Positions 10,275-20,975 are shown, counted from the first letter of the stretch. The stretch is DNA of 64,000 nucleotides from an uncultured Sphingomonadaceae bacterium (GCA_947488625.1 CANKZR010000001.1:558001-622000), one strand, 5' to 3'. Made by a program: numbers and translations. The notes: generated from the sequence alone by a model not told the origin.

Positions 10275-11569
10275 TGGCTGCCAACCAGAGAATCGCCCGC
10301 GTTTTCGGCGCGGTGAATGTCGGCTCCTTCAGCGTATCGGCCATGATTGCCGCGCTGACGGAAGATGGCGAGATGCAGGTGCTTGGTAGCGGCCACCGTG
10401 CCAGCCAGGGTATAAAGCGCGGTTACGTGGTGGACATGGCCGCCGCGACCTACGCCGTGCGCGATGCCCTGGAGCGGGCAGAGAAGCTGGCGGGCACCAG
10501 CGTCGATAGCGTCTGGATCGGATGTTCGGGCGCAGGTCTGGCCAGCGAAATTCGCCCGGTGGAAATCGGCATCGGTGGCAGGCGCGTGGAAGAGGAAGAT
10601 ATCGAGGCCTTGCTGATCGCCGCGCGCGAAAGCCTGAACCCCGATGGCCGCACTGTCCTTCATGCCCAGCCCGCCTGCTATTTCCTCGATGGTGCGCACG
10701 GCGTTTCCAACCCCAAGGGCCTGCATGCAGACAGGTTGGGCGTGGACGTGCACGTGATGCTGGCCGATGGCGCGCCGGTGCGCAACGTCACCGAGGCCGT
10801 GCAGAACGCGCATCTGGACGTCGAAGGCCTTGTCGCCTCTCCGCTTGCTACCGGATATGCCTGTCTTACGGCAGAGGAGCGCGACCTTGGCGTGGCCATG
10901 GTGGAACTTGGCGGCGAAGTTACCAATGTCTCGGTCTACGCGGGCGGAATGCTTGTCGGCCTCACGGCCATTCCACGCGGCTCTGCCGATATTACCGATG
11001 CAATCGCGTCTGCCTTTTCCATTCGCCGTTTCCAGGCGGAGCGGCTGAAATGCGTGTGTGGCTCTGCCATCGCCAGCCCGGCGGACCATCGCGAGATGAT
11101 TCCCATAGCGTCCCCGGCAGAAGAAGGCGCACGCCCGGTTGCGCGGGGCGGGGATGGCACCGGGCAGGTGCCGCGCGCCGAATTGATCGGTGTAATCACA
11201 GGTGAACTCGACATGCTGATGAGCGATGTCGCCAAGGCGCTGGACTCGATGGGCTTTACCGGCGGTGCGCCCGGTTCCAGCGCGCGGCAGGTGGTTATCA
11301 CTGGCGGCGGTGCGGAACTGGCGGGCCTGGCGGATCACGCCCAGGGAGTGCTGGGCGTGCCGGTGAGGATCGGCAGACCGGTGGCGCTGAAAGGCCTTCC
11401 CGAAGCGCACGGATCGCCCGGTTTCGCAACGCTTGCAGGGCTGGTACTCTATGCCGCCGAAGATCCGATAGACATCCGTGCAGTGGGATCGCGTTTCACG
11501 ACGACGGGCAGCTATGGCCCGCTGACAACCCTGATGCGGGCGTGGAGCGCCATGCGCGAATATTTCTGA
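10274..11569 (+). CDS. ftsA: Cell division protein FtsA
   Basis: FtsA is the actin-like ATPase that tethers FtsZ filaments to the membrane and recruits later divisome proteins. The 431-residue protein shows the phosphate-binding MVELGGEVTNVSVYAGG near residue 210, the second nucleotide loop VVITGGGAELAGL near 340, and an amphipathic C-terminal helix (LTTLMRAWSAMREYF) suited to membrane binding. A short insert (residues about 280-295, PAEEGARPVARGGDG) is lower in conservation. It is the last gene of the overlapping series; a 105-base gap then separates it from ftsZ. Confidence 0.96.
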   Translation: MAANQRIARVFGAVNVGSFSVSAMIAALTEDGEMQVLGSGHRASQGIKRGYVVDMAAATYAVRDALERAEKLAGTSVDSVWIGCSGAGLASEIRPVEIGIGGRRVEEEDIEALLIAARESLNPDGRTVLHAQPACYFLDGAHGVSNPKGLHADRLGVDVHVMLADGAPVRNVTEAVQNAHLDVEGLVASPLATGYACLTAEERDLGVAMVELGGEVTNVSVYAGGMLVGLTAIPRGSADITDAIASAFSIRRFQAERLKCVCGSAIASPADHREMIPIASPAEEGARPVARGGDGTGQVPRAELIGVITGELDMLMSDVAKALDSMGFTGGAPGSSARQVVITGGGAELAGLADHAQGVLGVPVRIGRPVALKGLPEAHGSPGFATLAGLVLYAAEDPIDIRAVGSRFTTTGSYGPLTTLMRAWSAMREYF

Positions 11570-11674
11570 TTAACCGCAATCTGTGGATAGTGCTGGTAAA
11601 AGCATCCTTTCAATTTACCCTTTGTGGCAAAGACACCAATGGCAGAATCCTAGGCCTGCCGAGGAGACGATAAG
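11570..11674 (+). promoter_or_regulatory. ftsA-ftsZ intergenic region
   Basis: This is the first real gap in the division cluster after a series of overlaps. It ends with a strong ribosome-binding site (GAGGAGA) seven bases before the ftsZ ATG. Its size and the break from overlapping genes suggest a dedicated ftsZ promoter, as is usual in alphaproteobacteria. I cannot assign -35 and -10 boxes with confidence. Confidence 0.4.
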
Positions 11675-13360
11675 ATGAGCATCAATATTGGCCCGCCTTC
11701 AGTGGACGAACTGCGTCCGCGGATCACGGTGATCGGCGTGGGTGGTGCAGGTGGCAACGCCATCGCCAACATGATCGAAGCTGAAATCGAAGGTGTGGAC
11801 TTCATTGTCTCCAACACCGACGCGCAAGCGCTGAACAGCTCCACGGCAGAACACCGCATCCAGCTTGGCCCGGATATCACGCAGGGCCTTGGTGCAGGTT
11901 CACGACCCGAAGTGGGCCGCGCCGCAGCCGAGGAAACGGTGGAAGAGATCGAGCGCGCGCTGGAAGGCGTGAACATGGTGTTCATCGCTGCCGGAATGGG
12001 CGGCGGTACCGGTACGGGCGCAGCGCCCGTGATCGCACAGATCGCCCGTGACAAGGGTATCCTGACCGTCGGCGTCGTTACCAAGCCTTTCCTGTTCGAA
12101 GGCACGCGCCGCATGCGTGCCGCCGAAAGCGGTATCGAGGAACTGCAGAAGCACGTCGATACGCTGATCGTCATTCCCAACCAGAACCTGTTCCTGGTGG
12201 CCAAGGCGGAAACCACCTTCAAGGAAGCCTTCATGCTGGCCGACGAGGTGCTGCAGCAGGGCGTGCGTTCCATTACTGACCTGATGGTGATGCCGGGCCT
12301 CATCAACCTCGATTTTGCCGACGTTCGCTCCGTAATGGGTGAAATGGGCAAGGCCATGATGGGCACAGGCGAGGGCGAGGGCGACAACCGCGCGCTGGAA
12401 GCTGCCGAACATGCCATCGCCAATCCGCTGCTCGATGGCGTATCGATGCAGGGCGCCAAGGGTGTGATCATTTCGATCATCGGCGGCGAAGACATGAAGC
12501 TGCTGGAAGTGGACGAGGCGGCGAACCATATTCGCGAGCTGGTCGACCCAGAAGCGAACATCATCTGGGGCAGCGCCTTCAATCCCGATCTCGACGGCAA
12601 GATCCGCGTTTCCGTGGTTGCCACGGGTATCGAGCAGACGGGCGACATGCCGCGTGAAAATTCGCGCCCGCTCGACCTTTCGGCAGCGCGCGGTCCGCGC
12701 AAGCCGAGCCTCGCCATCCCCGCAGACCGCGGCGATAGCGGCGAAAATGACGGAGATGACCACTTCACGGCATCGCACGACGACGATACGCTGGACCTGG
12801 GCGGCAGCGAGGAAGCCGATACCGGCGTCTATGCATCCGGCGGGCAGGCCGCGGTTACCGAAACCTATGGAGAAGAGACCGGGGAAGGTCTTGTAACGCC
12901 TGCCGACGATAGCGGCTTTGGTACGGATGAGGACGGCGGCTTCGTCGGCGAAGATGAGAATTCATCCGATTCCGCATCCGAAGGCACGTTCGACCTCACC
13001 GATGAAGTCGGCGACGACAGTTCCGGTGGAAACGATGACGAGGCCGAGCAGGACGAACTGCTGCTGGATGCCAGCCGTCTTGCAGATGCCGACGAACCGG
13101 TCGCAGGGCAGGGCGGCAGGCGCGCGCGTATGCTGGGCGCCGGTGGCGGGACATCAAACGATGCGGATAAAGCAGGCAGCGGTTCCACCGCACCATCCGG
13201 TTCCGCCGGAGCAGCATCGACGGGAAGCACCTTGTTCGAACGCATGGCAAACCTTTCACGCCAGGCACCCGAGTCCAGTGATGACGAGGACGATGACGAC
13301 GAGGATGACGGCGGGTCGATGCGCATCCCACGTTTTCTCGGCCGTCAGAACAACCAGTAA
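11675..13360 (+). CDS. ftsZ: Cell division protein FtsZ with long acidic linker
   Basis: FtsZ is the tubulin-like GTPase that forms the Z-ring. The globular core covers residues 1 to about 318, with [12 protein letters not shown] near 21, the GTP signature [11 protein letters not shown] near 110 and the T7 loop [11 protein letters not shown] near 212. The remaining 240 or so residues form a very acidic, Ser/Gly-rich linker that includes the run [13 protein letters not shown]. It ends in the conserved C-terminal peptide [12 protein letters not shown], which binds FtsA and other tethers. At 561 residues it is longer than the roughly 380-510 common elsewhere, because of the linker. Confidence 0.98.
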   Translation: MSINIGPPSVDELRPRITVIGVGGAGGNAIANMIEAEIEGVDFIVSNTDAQALNSSTAEHRIQLGPDITQGLGAGSRPEVGRAAAEETVEEIERALEGVNMVFIAAGMGGGTGTGAAPVIAQIARDKGILTVGVVTKPFLFEGTRRMRAAESGIEELQKHVDTLIVIPNQNLFLVAKAETTFKEAFMLADEVLQQGVRSITDLMVMPGLINLDFADVRSVMGEMGKAMMGTGEGEGDNRALEAAEHAIANPLLDGVSMQGAKGVIISIIGGEDMKLLEVDEAANHIRELVDPEANIIWGSAFNPDLDGKIRVSVVATGIEQTGDMPRENSRPLDLSAARGPRKPSLAIPADRGDSGENDGDDHFTASHDDDTLDLGGSEEADTGVYASGGQAAVTETYGEETGEGLVTPADDSGFGTDEDGGFVGEDENSSDSASEGTFDLTDEVGDDSSGGNDDEAEQDELLLDASRLADADEPVAGQGGRRARMLGAGGGTSNDADKAGSGSTAPSGSAGAASTGSTLFERMANLSRQAPESSDDEDDDDEDDGGSMRIPRFLGRQNNQ

Positions 13361-13384
13361 AGCGGGCAGGAAATCGGGCGAGGC

Positions 13385-13416
13385 GTTCTCGCACCATTCA
13401 GCGAGAACTGTATAAT
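13385..13416 (+). promoter_or_regulatory. Hairpin plus TATAAT box between ftsZ and the SPOR gene
   Basis: A perfect 8-bp inverted repeat, GTTCTCGC (13385-13392) and GCGAGAAC (13401-13408), is followed at 13411-13416 by TATAAT, the ideal -10 hexamer. The next ATG is at 13426, so a transcript from this box would have almost no leader. The repeat could be an ftsZ transcript-end stem or an operator. No good -35 box is visible. Confidence 0.4.
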
Positions 13417-13425
13417 GGAGAACGA

Positions 13426-14967
13426 ATGATACGTTCGCTTTCCAGATCGCCGGCCCGTTTCCTGGCCCTTTTCGCCGCACCTTCTGTCGCAGTCGCGCTG
13501 CCGCACTTCGCGGTTTCGGCGCATGCGCAGGAGGTGGTGCAGGCCTTGCCCGATCCTGCTGCCGAGAACCTGAACGAAGCCCTGCGGCGGCTTTCGCGCA
13601 ATCCCGAAAGCGTGCCTGCGCTCGTGGCTGCGGGCCGCGCCTCGCTCAGTCTCGGCGATGTCGATGCCGCGCTTGGCTTCTTCTCGCGCGCGCAGGCGGT
13701 GGCGCCCGAAGACACCCGTGTGCTGGTCGGCCTGGCGCTTGTAGCCGTGCGCCGCGGAGAGGCCGTGACAGCGCTCGAACTGTTCGAGAATGCGGAGGCG
13801 GGCGGCGTGCAGATGTCCGCTTACGAGGCGGAGCAGGGGCTGGCATACGACCTCGTGGGCCGAAACGATCGGGCGCAGCGGCTGTATCGGCGCTCCCTGG
13901 CCCGAGAGGATAATCCGGAAATTCGCAGACGCCTCGCGCTCAGTTACGCCATCAGCGGCAATGCCGAACAGTCAGAGACGATCCTGTTGCCCCTTCTCCA
14001 GCGCCAGGATCGCGCTGCCTTTCGCACGCGCGCTTTTGCACTGGCGATCCTGGGAAGCGAACAGGAAGCGATTTCCATAGCAGAGACGATGCTGCCGCAG
14101 CGCCTGTCGATGCGCCTGGCACCCTACTTGCGCTATATGCCGCGCCTTACGCCAGCGCAGCAAGCGGCCGCAGCCCATCAGGGGCGGTTCCCGGCCGCGC
14201 GCGAGATCGGCACCGATACCTCCCGCATCGCCGCGTTTTCGAATGACGACACGGCGCAGCCCCAGCCGCAGACCGTGACGAATCCACGAGCCAGCGCATC
14301 CGATCGGCTCTCTCCGCAGGGGGAACCACTGGGGCCCGCCGCTGCCGTGCGCGAAGAACGCTCCATCGAACTGCCGCCCGTCGAGGCCGCGCCCGCTGTC
14401 GCACAAGCGGCACCGCCACCGCCCGCTGCGGTCGAACCATCGGCACGGATAAACTCGGCCATGGCAAGCGAACCGGATTTCGTCGAACCACAAGAAGCAC
14501 GTCCGTCTTTTACGCAAGTGGAGCTTCCTTCGCAGGCACCTGCGGAACCGGAACCAGAAGAGATCGATCTTGCCGCCGCCTTCGCCGATTTCACGCTCGA
14601 AACGGCGCGACCGTCTTCAACGCAAGGCGCAGTGGATATTACGGCAATCGAGCCGCCGCGCGAAAGGCCAGCGGCTGCCCAGCCGGCACCGCCCATGCAC
14701 CCATCGCGCCACTGGGTACAGGTTGCCACGGGGCAGGATACTTCGGCTTTCCGCTTCGACTGGCGGCGTATCGTGCGCGGGGCTGGTGGCTTACTTGAGG
14801 ATGCAGAGCCCTTCACCGCCAGATGGGGGCAGACCAACCGTTTGCTAACCGGGCCTTACGACACTGCGCGCGCGGCCCAGGCCGTGGTGAGCGAACTGGC
14901 GGGGGAGGGCGTCGACAGTTTCCGCTTCACCAGCCAGGAAGGCGAGGAAATACAGGAGCTTGATTGA
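13426..14967 (+). CDS. TPR-repeat protein with C-terminal SPOR domain
   Basis: This 513-residue protein probably acts in the periplasm near the septum, because SPOR domains bind glycan strands lacking stem peptides. It has a signal peptide ending around AHAQ (residue 35) and helical repeats resembling TPR/Sel1 units between about 40 and 230. A Pro/Ala/Glu-rich linker follows (about 270-420), and then a SPOR-type module from HWVQVATGQ to the end with FRFDWRR and GPYDTARAAQAVV. It follows ftsZ, which fits a division role. A ribosome-binding site (GGAG) precedes the ATG. The product name is inferred from domain layout. Confidence 0.8.
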   Translation: MIRSLSRSPARFLALFAAPSVAVALPHFAVSAHAQEVVQALPDPAAENLNEALRRLSRNPESVPALVAAGRASLSLGDVDAALGFFSRAQAVAPEDTRVLVGLALVAVRRGEAVTALELFENAEAGGVQMSAYEAEQGLAYDLVGRNDRAQRLYRRSLAREDNPEIRRRLALSYAISGNAEQSETILLPLLQRQDRAAFRTRAFALAILGSEQEAISIAETMLPQRLSMRLAPYLRYMPRLTPAQQAAAAHQGRFPAAREIGTDTSRIAAFSNDDTAQPQPQTVTNPRASASDRLSPQGEPLGPAAAVREERSIELPPVEAAPAVAQAAPPPPAAVEPSARINSAMASEPDFVEPQEARPSFTQVELPSQAPAEPEPEEIDLAAAFADFTLETARPSSTQGAVDITAIEPPRERPAAAQPAPPMHPSRHWVQVATGQDTSAFRFDWRRIVRGAGGLLEDAEPFTARWGQTNRLLTGPYDTARAAQAVVSELAGEGVDSFRFTSQEGEEIQELD

Positions 14968-15125
14968 CGGTTGTGCCGGGTTTTCCCCAAGCTATCCCAA
15001 GCCTTGTTCACATCTTGCCAACAGGCGATCCGGGTTTTGCCCGACGAACTGGCCCCCCTCGATTGCGCCACACACCCTTGCCGCTGCATTAAGCATGGCA
15101 TGATGATTTTGCAGGCGCATCGACC

Positions 15126-15632
15126 ATGAACACCGGACACGACATGATGGAAGAAAGCCACGACGCGGCGCCGGTTGAGATGCTGGCGGCCCTTTTCGAA
15201 GCGCATGGCTGGGCCACCGAACAGGTCAGCGATGACGAGGTCAGCGGCGAGGTTCCCGGTGCCTGGACCACCTACCAGGTGCGCGGCATCTGGCGGGTGG
15301 AGGACAAGGTGCTGCAAATCCTCTGCCTTCCGGAAATTCGTGTGGCAGACGAAAAGAAACGCAACGCGCACGAGCTACTTGCCCTGATCAATGAGCAGCT
15401 TTGGCTGGGTCATTTCGACATGTGGTCGCAAGGCGACGTCATTCTCTACCGGCACGGATTGATGCTGGGCGACGACGGTATGCTTAGCCTCGACATGGCG
15501 CAGCTGGCCGTGGAGTCCGCGATTGCCGAGTGTGACCGCTTCTATCCGGCGTTCCAGTTCGTGCTGTGGGGCGACAAGTCCCCGCGTGACGCACTGGATG
15601 CCGCACTGGTGGATGCTGTCGGCGAAGCTTGA
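15126..15632 (+). CDS. YbjN-domain protein
   Basis: The 168-residue acidic, soluble protein matches the YbjN-like family of alphaproteobacteria, which has a fold like type III secretion chaperones. Recognisable segments are WRVEDKVLQILCLPEIRVADEK, LLALINEQLWLGHFDMW and the C-terminal DRFYPAFQFVLWG. The function of the family is unsettled; E. coli YbjN affects motility and stress traits. It sits 31 bases upstream of proC in the same direction and is probably co-transcribed with it. Confidence 0.8.
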   Translation: MNTGHDMMEESHDAAPVEMLAALFEAHGWATEQVSDDEVSGEVPGAWTTYQVRGIWRVEDKVLQILCLPEIRVADEKKRNAHELLALINEQLWLGHFDMWSQGDVILYRHGLMLGDDGMLSLDMAQLAVESAIAECDRFYPAFQFVLWGDKSPRDALDAALVDAVGEA

Positions 15633-15663
15633 TTTCGCTGCGCAAGGTGCCAAGTCACTGCGC

Positions 15664-16464
15664 ATGACATACGAATCGATATTGATGGTCGGCTGCGGCA
15701 ACATGGCCGGGGCCATGCTCGAAGGATGGTTGAAGGGTGGCGTACCTGCCGACACCTTCACGGTAATGGACCCCAAGCGTGAGGGCTTGCCCGGCGATAT
15801 CCCGGTGCATCGCGAATTGCCCACCGAAGGGACTTTCGACGCGATCCTGCTGGGCGTGAAACCGCAAATGCTGGGCGATGTCGCCCCACAGTTGCAGCCG
15901 CTGGTCGGCCCGCAAACCACTATCCTTTCCATACTTGCGGGCGTGCAACTCGATACGCTGGAGAAGAATTTTCCCGAAGCCGGGGCCAATGTGCGGGTGA
16001 TGCCCAATCTCGCGGTTTCGCTCGGCAAGGCTCCCGTCGCGCTGGCAGAGGCTGGCCTCGACGATGTAGGTCGCAACGATCTTTATGATTTCATGGCGCA
16101 CCTTGGCACACCCAGCTGGGTGGGGGAGGATCGCTTCGATCTCGTCACCGCGCTGGCCGGCAGCGGTCCCGGTTTTGTGTACCGCTTCATCGATGCGCTG
16201 AAGGTTGCCGCCGTGCGCCTGGGTCTGGATGACAAGCAGGCGACCGAACTCGCCATCGCCATGACCGAAGGCGCTTCTGCCCTGGCATCGCAATCCGAAC
16301 ACGATCCGGGCAAGCTGGCGGACATGGTCGCATCCCCCGGCGGCGTTACGCGCAAGGGCCTGGACGTGCTCGACGAGGATGAGGCCATGACCCAGCTTAT
16401 GACGAAATGCCTGCGCGCTGCTCGTGATCGCAGCGTCGAAATGTCCCGCGAAGCGCGGGAATGA
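15664..16464 (+). CDS. proC: Pyrroline-5-carboxylate reductase
   Basis: ProC reduces pyrroline-5-carboxylate to proline with NAD(P)H, the last step of proline synthesis. From the ATG at 15664 the protein has 266 residues, the normal length; the frame is open upstream into the YbjN gene but without a sensible start. The N-terminal dinucleotide motif is MVGCGNMAGAMLEGW. The C-terminal helical signature is SGPGFVYRFIDAL with ASPGGVTRKGL. proB lies 3.4 kb further on the same strand, but the two are not adjacent. Confidence 0.95.
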   Translation: MTYESILMVGCGNMAGAMLEGWLKGGVPADTFTVMDPKREGLPGDIPVHRELPTEGTFDAILLGVKPQMLGDVAPQLQPLVGPQTTILSILAGVQLDTLEKNFPEAGANVRVMPNLAVSLGKAPVALAEAGLDDVGRNDLYDFMAHLGTPSWVGEDRFDLVTALAGSGPGFVYRFIDALKVAAVRLGLDDKQATELAIAMTEGASALASQSEHDPGKLADMVASPGGVTRKGLDVLDEDEAMTQLMTKCLRAARDRSVEMSREARE

Positions 16465-16594
16465 CACGTTTTCAGGGTTAACCTCGGGCAACCGCGATGC
16501 TGTCCGGTTTCTCTTGAAAAACCCTCGGAAAGTGCCGATATTGTACGCAATCCGGTCCGCTATGTGAGGCCGGGCCAAAGGAGTTTTGGATAAC

Positions 16595-17377
16595 ATGGCA
16601 AACTGGAACGACAACCGTTCGACCCGCAGTGGGTTTGGGGTGTCGCCGAGCCAGACGGGTGATGTCGCTGGCCGTACGACCTTCGACGCCGGCCTGCGCA
16701 AGCACATGCTTTCGATTTACAACTACATGGCCTCCGGCGTGCTGCTCACAGGTATCGTGGCGCTGCTGACGGCGCGCTCCGGCCTCGCGGTGCAGTTCGC
16801 ACAAGGCGGTCTCCTGATGTGGGTGGTGGCTCTGTCGCCGCTGGCGATCGTCTTCGCTATGAGCTTTGGCCGCAACAAGTTTTCTACCGCCACCTTGCAG
16901 GCGATGTTCTGGGGCTTTGCGGTATTGATGGGCCTCTCGCTGTCGACGATTTTCCTCGTCTATACGGGTGCATCGATCGCGGTGACCTTCTTTGCGACGG
17001 CTGGTGCCTTTGCCGGTCTCAGCCTGTTCGGCTACACGACGAAGAAAGATATCTCGGCCTGGGGATCGTTCCTCATCATGGGTGTGATCGGCCTTATCGT
17101 CGCCTCGCTGCTGAACGCCTTCCTGATCGGTTCGCCCGGTCTTGAACTTGCAATTTCGGCGCTTGGTGTTCTGATCTTCGCAGGTCTTACCGCTTACGAT
17201 ACGCAGCGCCTGAAGAACGAGTATCTCGAGATCCAGCAGCTGAAGATGAGCAACCCCTCGGCAGCAGCAGCTTACCCGGTGGGCAAGATGGTAGTTATGG
17301 GCGCGCTGTCGCTCTATCTCGACTTCATCAACATGTTCCTCTTCCTGCTTCGCTTCATGGGCGCGGCGCGCGAATAG
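16595..17377 (+). CDS. Bax inhibitor-1 / YccA family membrane protein
   Basis: This protein of about 260 residues has seven hydrophobic segments and the BI-1 pattern, with a C-terminal FAGLTAYDTQRLKNEY motif that carries the conserved acidic residues near the end. Bacterial homologues form pH-sensitive calcium leak channels or act with membrane proteases. I chose the ATG at 16595 because AAAGGAG stands 11 bases upstream; a TTG at 16586 is too close to that site. A strong stem-loop terminator follows the gene, so it appears to be monocistronic. Confidence 0.9.
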   Translation: MANWNDNRSTRSGFGVSPSQTGDVAGRTTFDAGLRKHMLSIYNYMASGVLLTGIVALLTARSGLAVQFAQGGLLMWVVALSPLAIVFAMSFGRNKFSTATLQAMFWGFAVLMGLSLSTIFLVYTGASIAVTFFATAGAFAGLSLFGYTTKKDISAWGSFLIMGVIGLIVASLLNAFLIGSPGLELAISALGVLIFAGLTAYDTQRLKNEYLEIQQLKMSNPSAAAAYPVGKMVVMGALSLYLDFINMFLFLLRFMGAARE

Positions 17378-17424
17378 GCCGGTATCTGCAAAGGCCTGTT
17401 TCGGCAGGATATATCAGGAATGCG

Positions 17425-17463
17425 ATGCCCGGGGTGCAAATCTGCGCTCCGGGCATTTTCTTT
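17425..17463 (+). terminator. Rho-independent terminator of the BI-1 gene
   Basis: A 14-bp stem with two G-U pairs (left arm from 17425, right arm ending 17456) around the loop AATC is followed by a T-rich tail, TTTTCTTT. It lies 47 bases after the BI-1 stop codon. Confidence 0.85.
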
Positions 17464-17548
17464 GCCTTCAGCCCCCGCTAAGGCAGCGCACCTATAATCG
17501 TGTCAGTGGTGGAACAACTGCGGCATTTGAGGGATTTAGCCTGTACTT

Positions 17549-18469
17549 ATGACAAAACCTCCCCTGACTATCCGCGCTATTGCAGCGGCTACCGGTGTCG
17601 CCATGCTGGCCGCCTGCGCCACGCCCCCGCCACCGCCTCCTCCACCGCCGCCTCCGCCCCCGCCGCCGGTTGTTGAAGCGGTTCCCTATCGCCCTGTTCC
17701 GCCGCCACAGGCTGCCTATCGGATGGAAATCCCCCCGAAGGATGCGATGGGCATACGTCAGACGATCAATACGGGTCTCGATACCGAAGAGGCGATCTGG
17801 CATTTCCGCTCTGGCTGGAATGTCGCTGCGCTCAATTGCACGCGCGATGTTCATGCCCCGATCCTGGAAGCCTATGGCCAGATGCTGGTTGCAGAGGATG
17901 ACAGGCTGGATGAAGCCAACGAAACGCTGGAAAACCGTTTCCGCGCCGATGCCCGCGATCAGCTGGCGAACGAAGGTGAATCGACAGCGCGCGCGAATGT
18001 AAATCGCACCGCCCTTCGCTTGCGGGAAACGCATTCCACCAGCATTTACAACTATTTCGCTTCACCGCCTGCGCGGGCGCAGTTCTGCAACACGGCGCTG
18101 GCAGTGGCGAATGACTATCTGACCAACGCGCCAGAGGAATTCTCGCTGTTCGCGATTAGCGGGCTGCAGCGTTTCGAAATGGCGTTCGATCAGTTCTACA
18201 CCAGGTACGAGCAGTATCAGGCTGCCTCGAGCGAATGGGATGCTCTTTACGGCGATCGGTACGGCTATTCCCAGCCTGGCTGGGTGGCGCTTTATGGAAC
18301 GGCAGAGCAGCAGCGCGCGGCCGGCGTGGCGGTGCAGGGCTACGTGCCAACGGATCCTGTAGGTGTGCCGGATACCGAAACGGGCGCGCTGATCCCGGTC
18401 ATCACGGTTGACGATAGCGCGGCCAGAACGCCGGTGGTGCAACCCCTGCCGAACGACGCGCAGGATTGA
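17549..18469 (+). CDS. Putative lipoprotein with a 15-proline run
   Basis: The 306-residue protein has a signal peptide ending in the lipobox LAAC (Cys at about residue 23), so it is probably anchored in a membrane by lipid. Only three residues after that cysteine comes an uninterrupted run of 15 prolines encoded by mixed CCN codons. The mature part is mostly helical and acidic with no motif I recognise. The C-terminus, after about residue 260, is Pro/Thr-rich. It is flanked by a terminator upstream and tRNA-Ala downstream, so it is probably a single-gene unit. Function unknown. Confidence 0.75.
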   Translation: MTKPPLTIRAIAAATGVAMLAACATPPPPPPPPPPPPPPPVVEAVPYRPVPPPQAAYRMEIPPKDAMGIRQTINTGLDTEEAIWHFRSGWNVAALNCTRDVHAPILEAYGQMLVAEDDRLDEANETLENRFRADARDQLANEGESTARANVNRTALRLRETHSTSIYNYFASPPARAQFCNTALAVANDYLTNAPEEFSLFAISGLQRFEMAFDQFYTRYEQYQAASSEWDALYGDRYGYSQPGWVALYGTAEQQRAAGVAVQGYVPTDPVGVPDTETGALIPVITVDDSAARTPVVQPLPNDAQD

Positions 18470-18575
18470 CCGGCAAGGGGATGGTTTTTCCCCCTTTGCA
18501 CCCCAGTCGATCCCAAGCTAGATAGTTGCTGGCCTGCCCTCGCGTCATTGCGCAGGCGGGCCAGCAATACTGCAC

Positions 18576-18651
<76 letters not shown>

Positions 18652-18730
18652 GTCCCGGTATTCCGCTTCTGTCCGGTACTATGGATGGCAAATCGCCGAG
18701 TAACTGGCGCGAAGACGCAAAAGCGCATAA

Positions 18731-19804
<1,074 letters not shown>

Positions 19805-19841
19805 TCTGGTATCCTGGCCTGACAGGCCCTATCTGGCGCCC

Positions 19842-20975
19842 ATGCCTATTGAAACACTCGAAGACTTTCGCGATCCCGAAATATGCCGCCGGCTGGTCAT
19901 CAAGATCGGCAGCGCCCTCCTGGTCGATGGCGCAGGACAGGTGCGCGTCGAATGGCTGCGGACCATCGTCAACGAAATTGTAAGCGCGCAAGAGCGCGGC
20001 CAGGAGGTGGTGGTCGTCAGCTCTGGTGCGATTGCAATCGGTGGCAAGCAACTGAATTTCACGCACGGCGGCAGGCGCACGCTGGCAGAGGCGCAGGCGT
20101 CTGCCTCGGTCGGCCAGATATCGCTCGCCACGACTTGGTCCAACCTTCTTACCGAGCGGCACCTTGTGGCCGCGCAGTTGCTGCTGACGCTAGACGATTT
20201 CGAGCATCGCCGCCGCTACCTGAACATCTCCGCCACGCTTCGCCGCTTGCTGAAATCGGGCGTTGTGCCGGTGGTGAACGAGAATGACACCATCGCAACG
20301 GGTGAAATCCGTTTCGGCGACAACGACAGGCTGGCCGCCCGCGTGGCGCAAGCCTGCGACGCCGACGGCGTGATCCTGCTGACCGACGTCGATGGCCTCT
20401 ACGACCGCCATCCCGACCATCCCGAGGCGGAACGGCTGGACGAGGTGCGCGGCGTTACCGACGAGATACATGCCATGGCCGACGGTGGCTCGGGATCGGG
20501 CCTGGGGTCCGGCGGCATGACGGCGAAATTGCTGGCGGCGGAAATCGCCGAACGCGCAGGGATTGCGCTCGCCATTATCGACGGGCAGCACGAAATGCCG
20601 ATGGCCCGCGCGCTTGCTGGCCAGACAGGCACGCTGTTCCTGCCCAAGCGCGAAGATACGGGCCGCAGGGCGTGGATCGGGGGGCGCATGCGCTTCAATG
20701 GTGCGCTGACGGTGGACGATGGCTGTGTTGAGGCGTTGCAGAACGGCAAGAGCGTGCTCGCCACGGGCATCATCAAGGTAGAGGGCGAGTTCGAGCGCGG
20801 CGATATCCTGCCGGTCTACGACGAGAGCCGCCGTATGATCGCCAAGGGCGTGGTCGAATACGACTGGTCTGACGTCGTAGCGATCCGGGGCCATTCCAGC
20901 GAGGAGCACGAAGAGATCCTTGGCCACACACCGCGTTCGGCCGTGATCCACAGGGATCATCTGGTACTTCTATGA
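19842..20975 (+). CDS. proB: Glutamate 5-kinase
   Basis: ProB phosphorylates glutamate in the first step of proline synthesis. I use the ATG at 19842 (377 residues); the open frame extends back to 19674 but only overlaps obgE. The N-terminal kinase domain shows RLVIKIGSALLVDGAGQ, VVSSGAIAIGGK, NENDTIATGEIRFGDND and GSGLGSGGMTAKLLAAEIA. The C-terminal part, from about residue 280, is the PUA domain usual for the long form. The stop overlaps the ATG of the next gene by four bases. Confidence 0.95.
   Translation: MPIETLEDFRDPEICRRLVIKIGSALLVDGAGQVRVEWLRTIVNEIVSAQERGQEVVVVSSGAIAIGGKQLNFTHGGRRTLAEAQASASVGQISLATTWSNLLTERHLVAAQLLLTLDDFEHRRRYLNISATLRRLLKSGVVPVVNENDTIATGEIRFGDNDRLAARVAQACDADGVILLTDVDGLYDRHPDHPEAERLDEVRGVTDEIHAMADGGSGSGLGSGGMTAKLLAAEIAERAGIALAIIDGQHEMPMARALAGQTGTLFLPKREDTGRRAWIGGRMRFNGALTVDDGCVEALQNGKSVLATGIIKVEGEFERGDILPVYDESRRMIAKGVVEYDWSDVVAIRGHSSEEHEEILGHTPRSAVIHRDHLVLL

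Noticed and set aside
7976-11410. A 1144-codon open frame on the minus strand
   Set aside because: It is antisense to murB, ddl, ftsQ and ftsA, all with clear motifs. Long antisense frames are common in GC-rich DNA, and this one shows no family signature or start signal.
11565-11600. CtrA half-site TTAACC before ftsZ
   Set aside because: Only one half-site is present and a six-base match is expected by chance; no paired TTAA at the seven-base spacing.
14117-14132. A sigma-54-like TGGCAC-N6-TGC sequence
   Set aside because: It lies inside the SPOR-domain gene with no downstream start of a gene; it serves as a reminder that such matches occur by chance.
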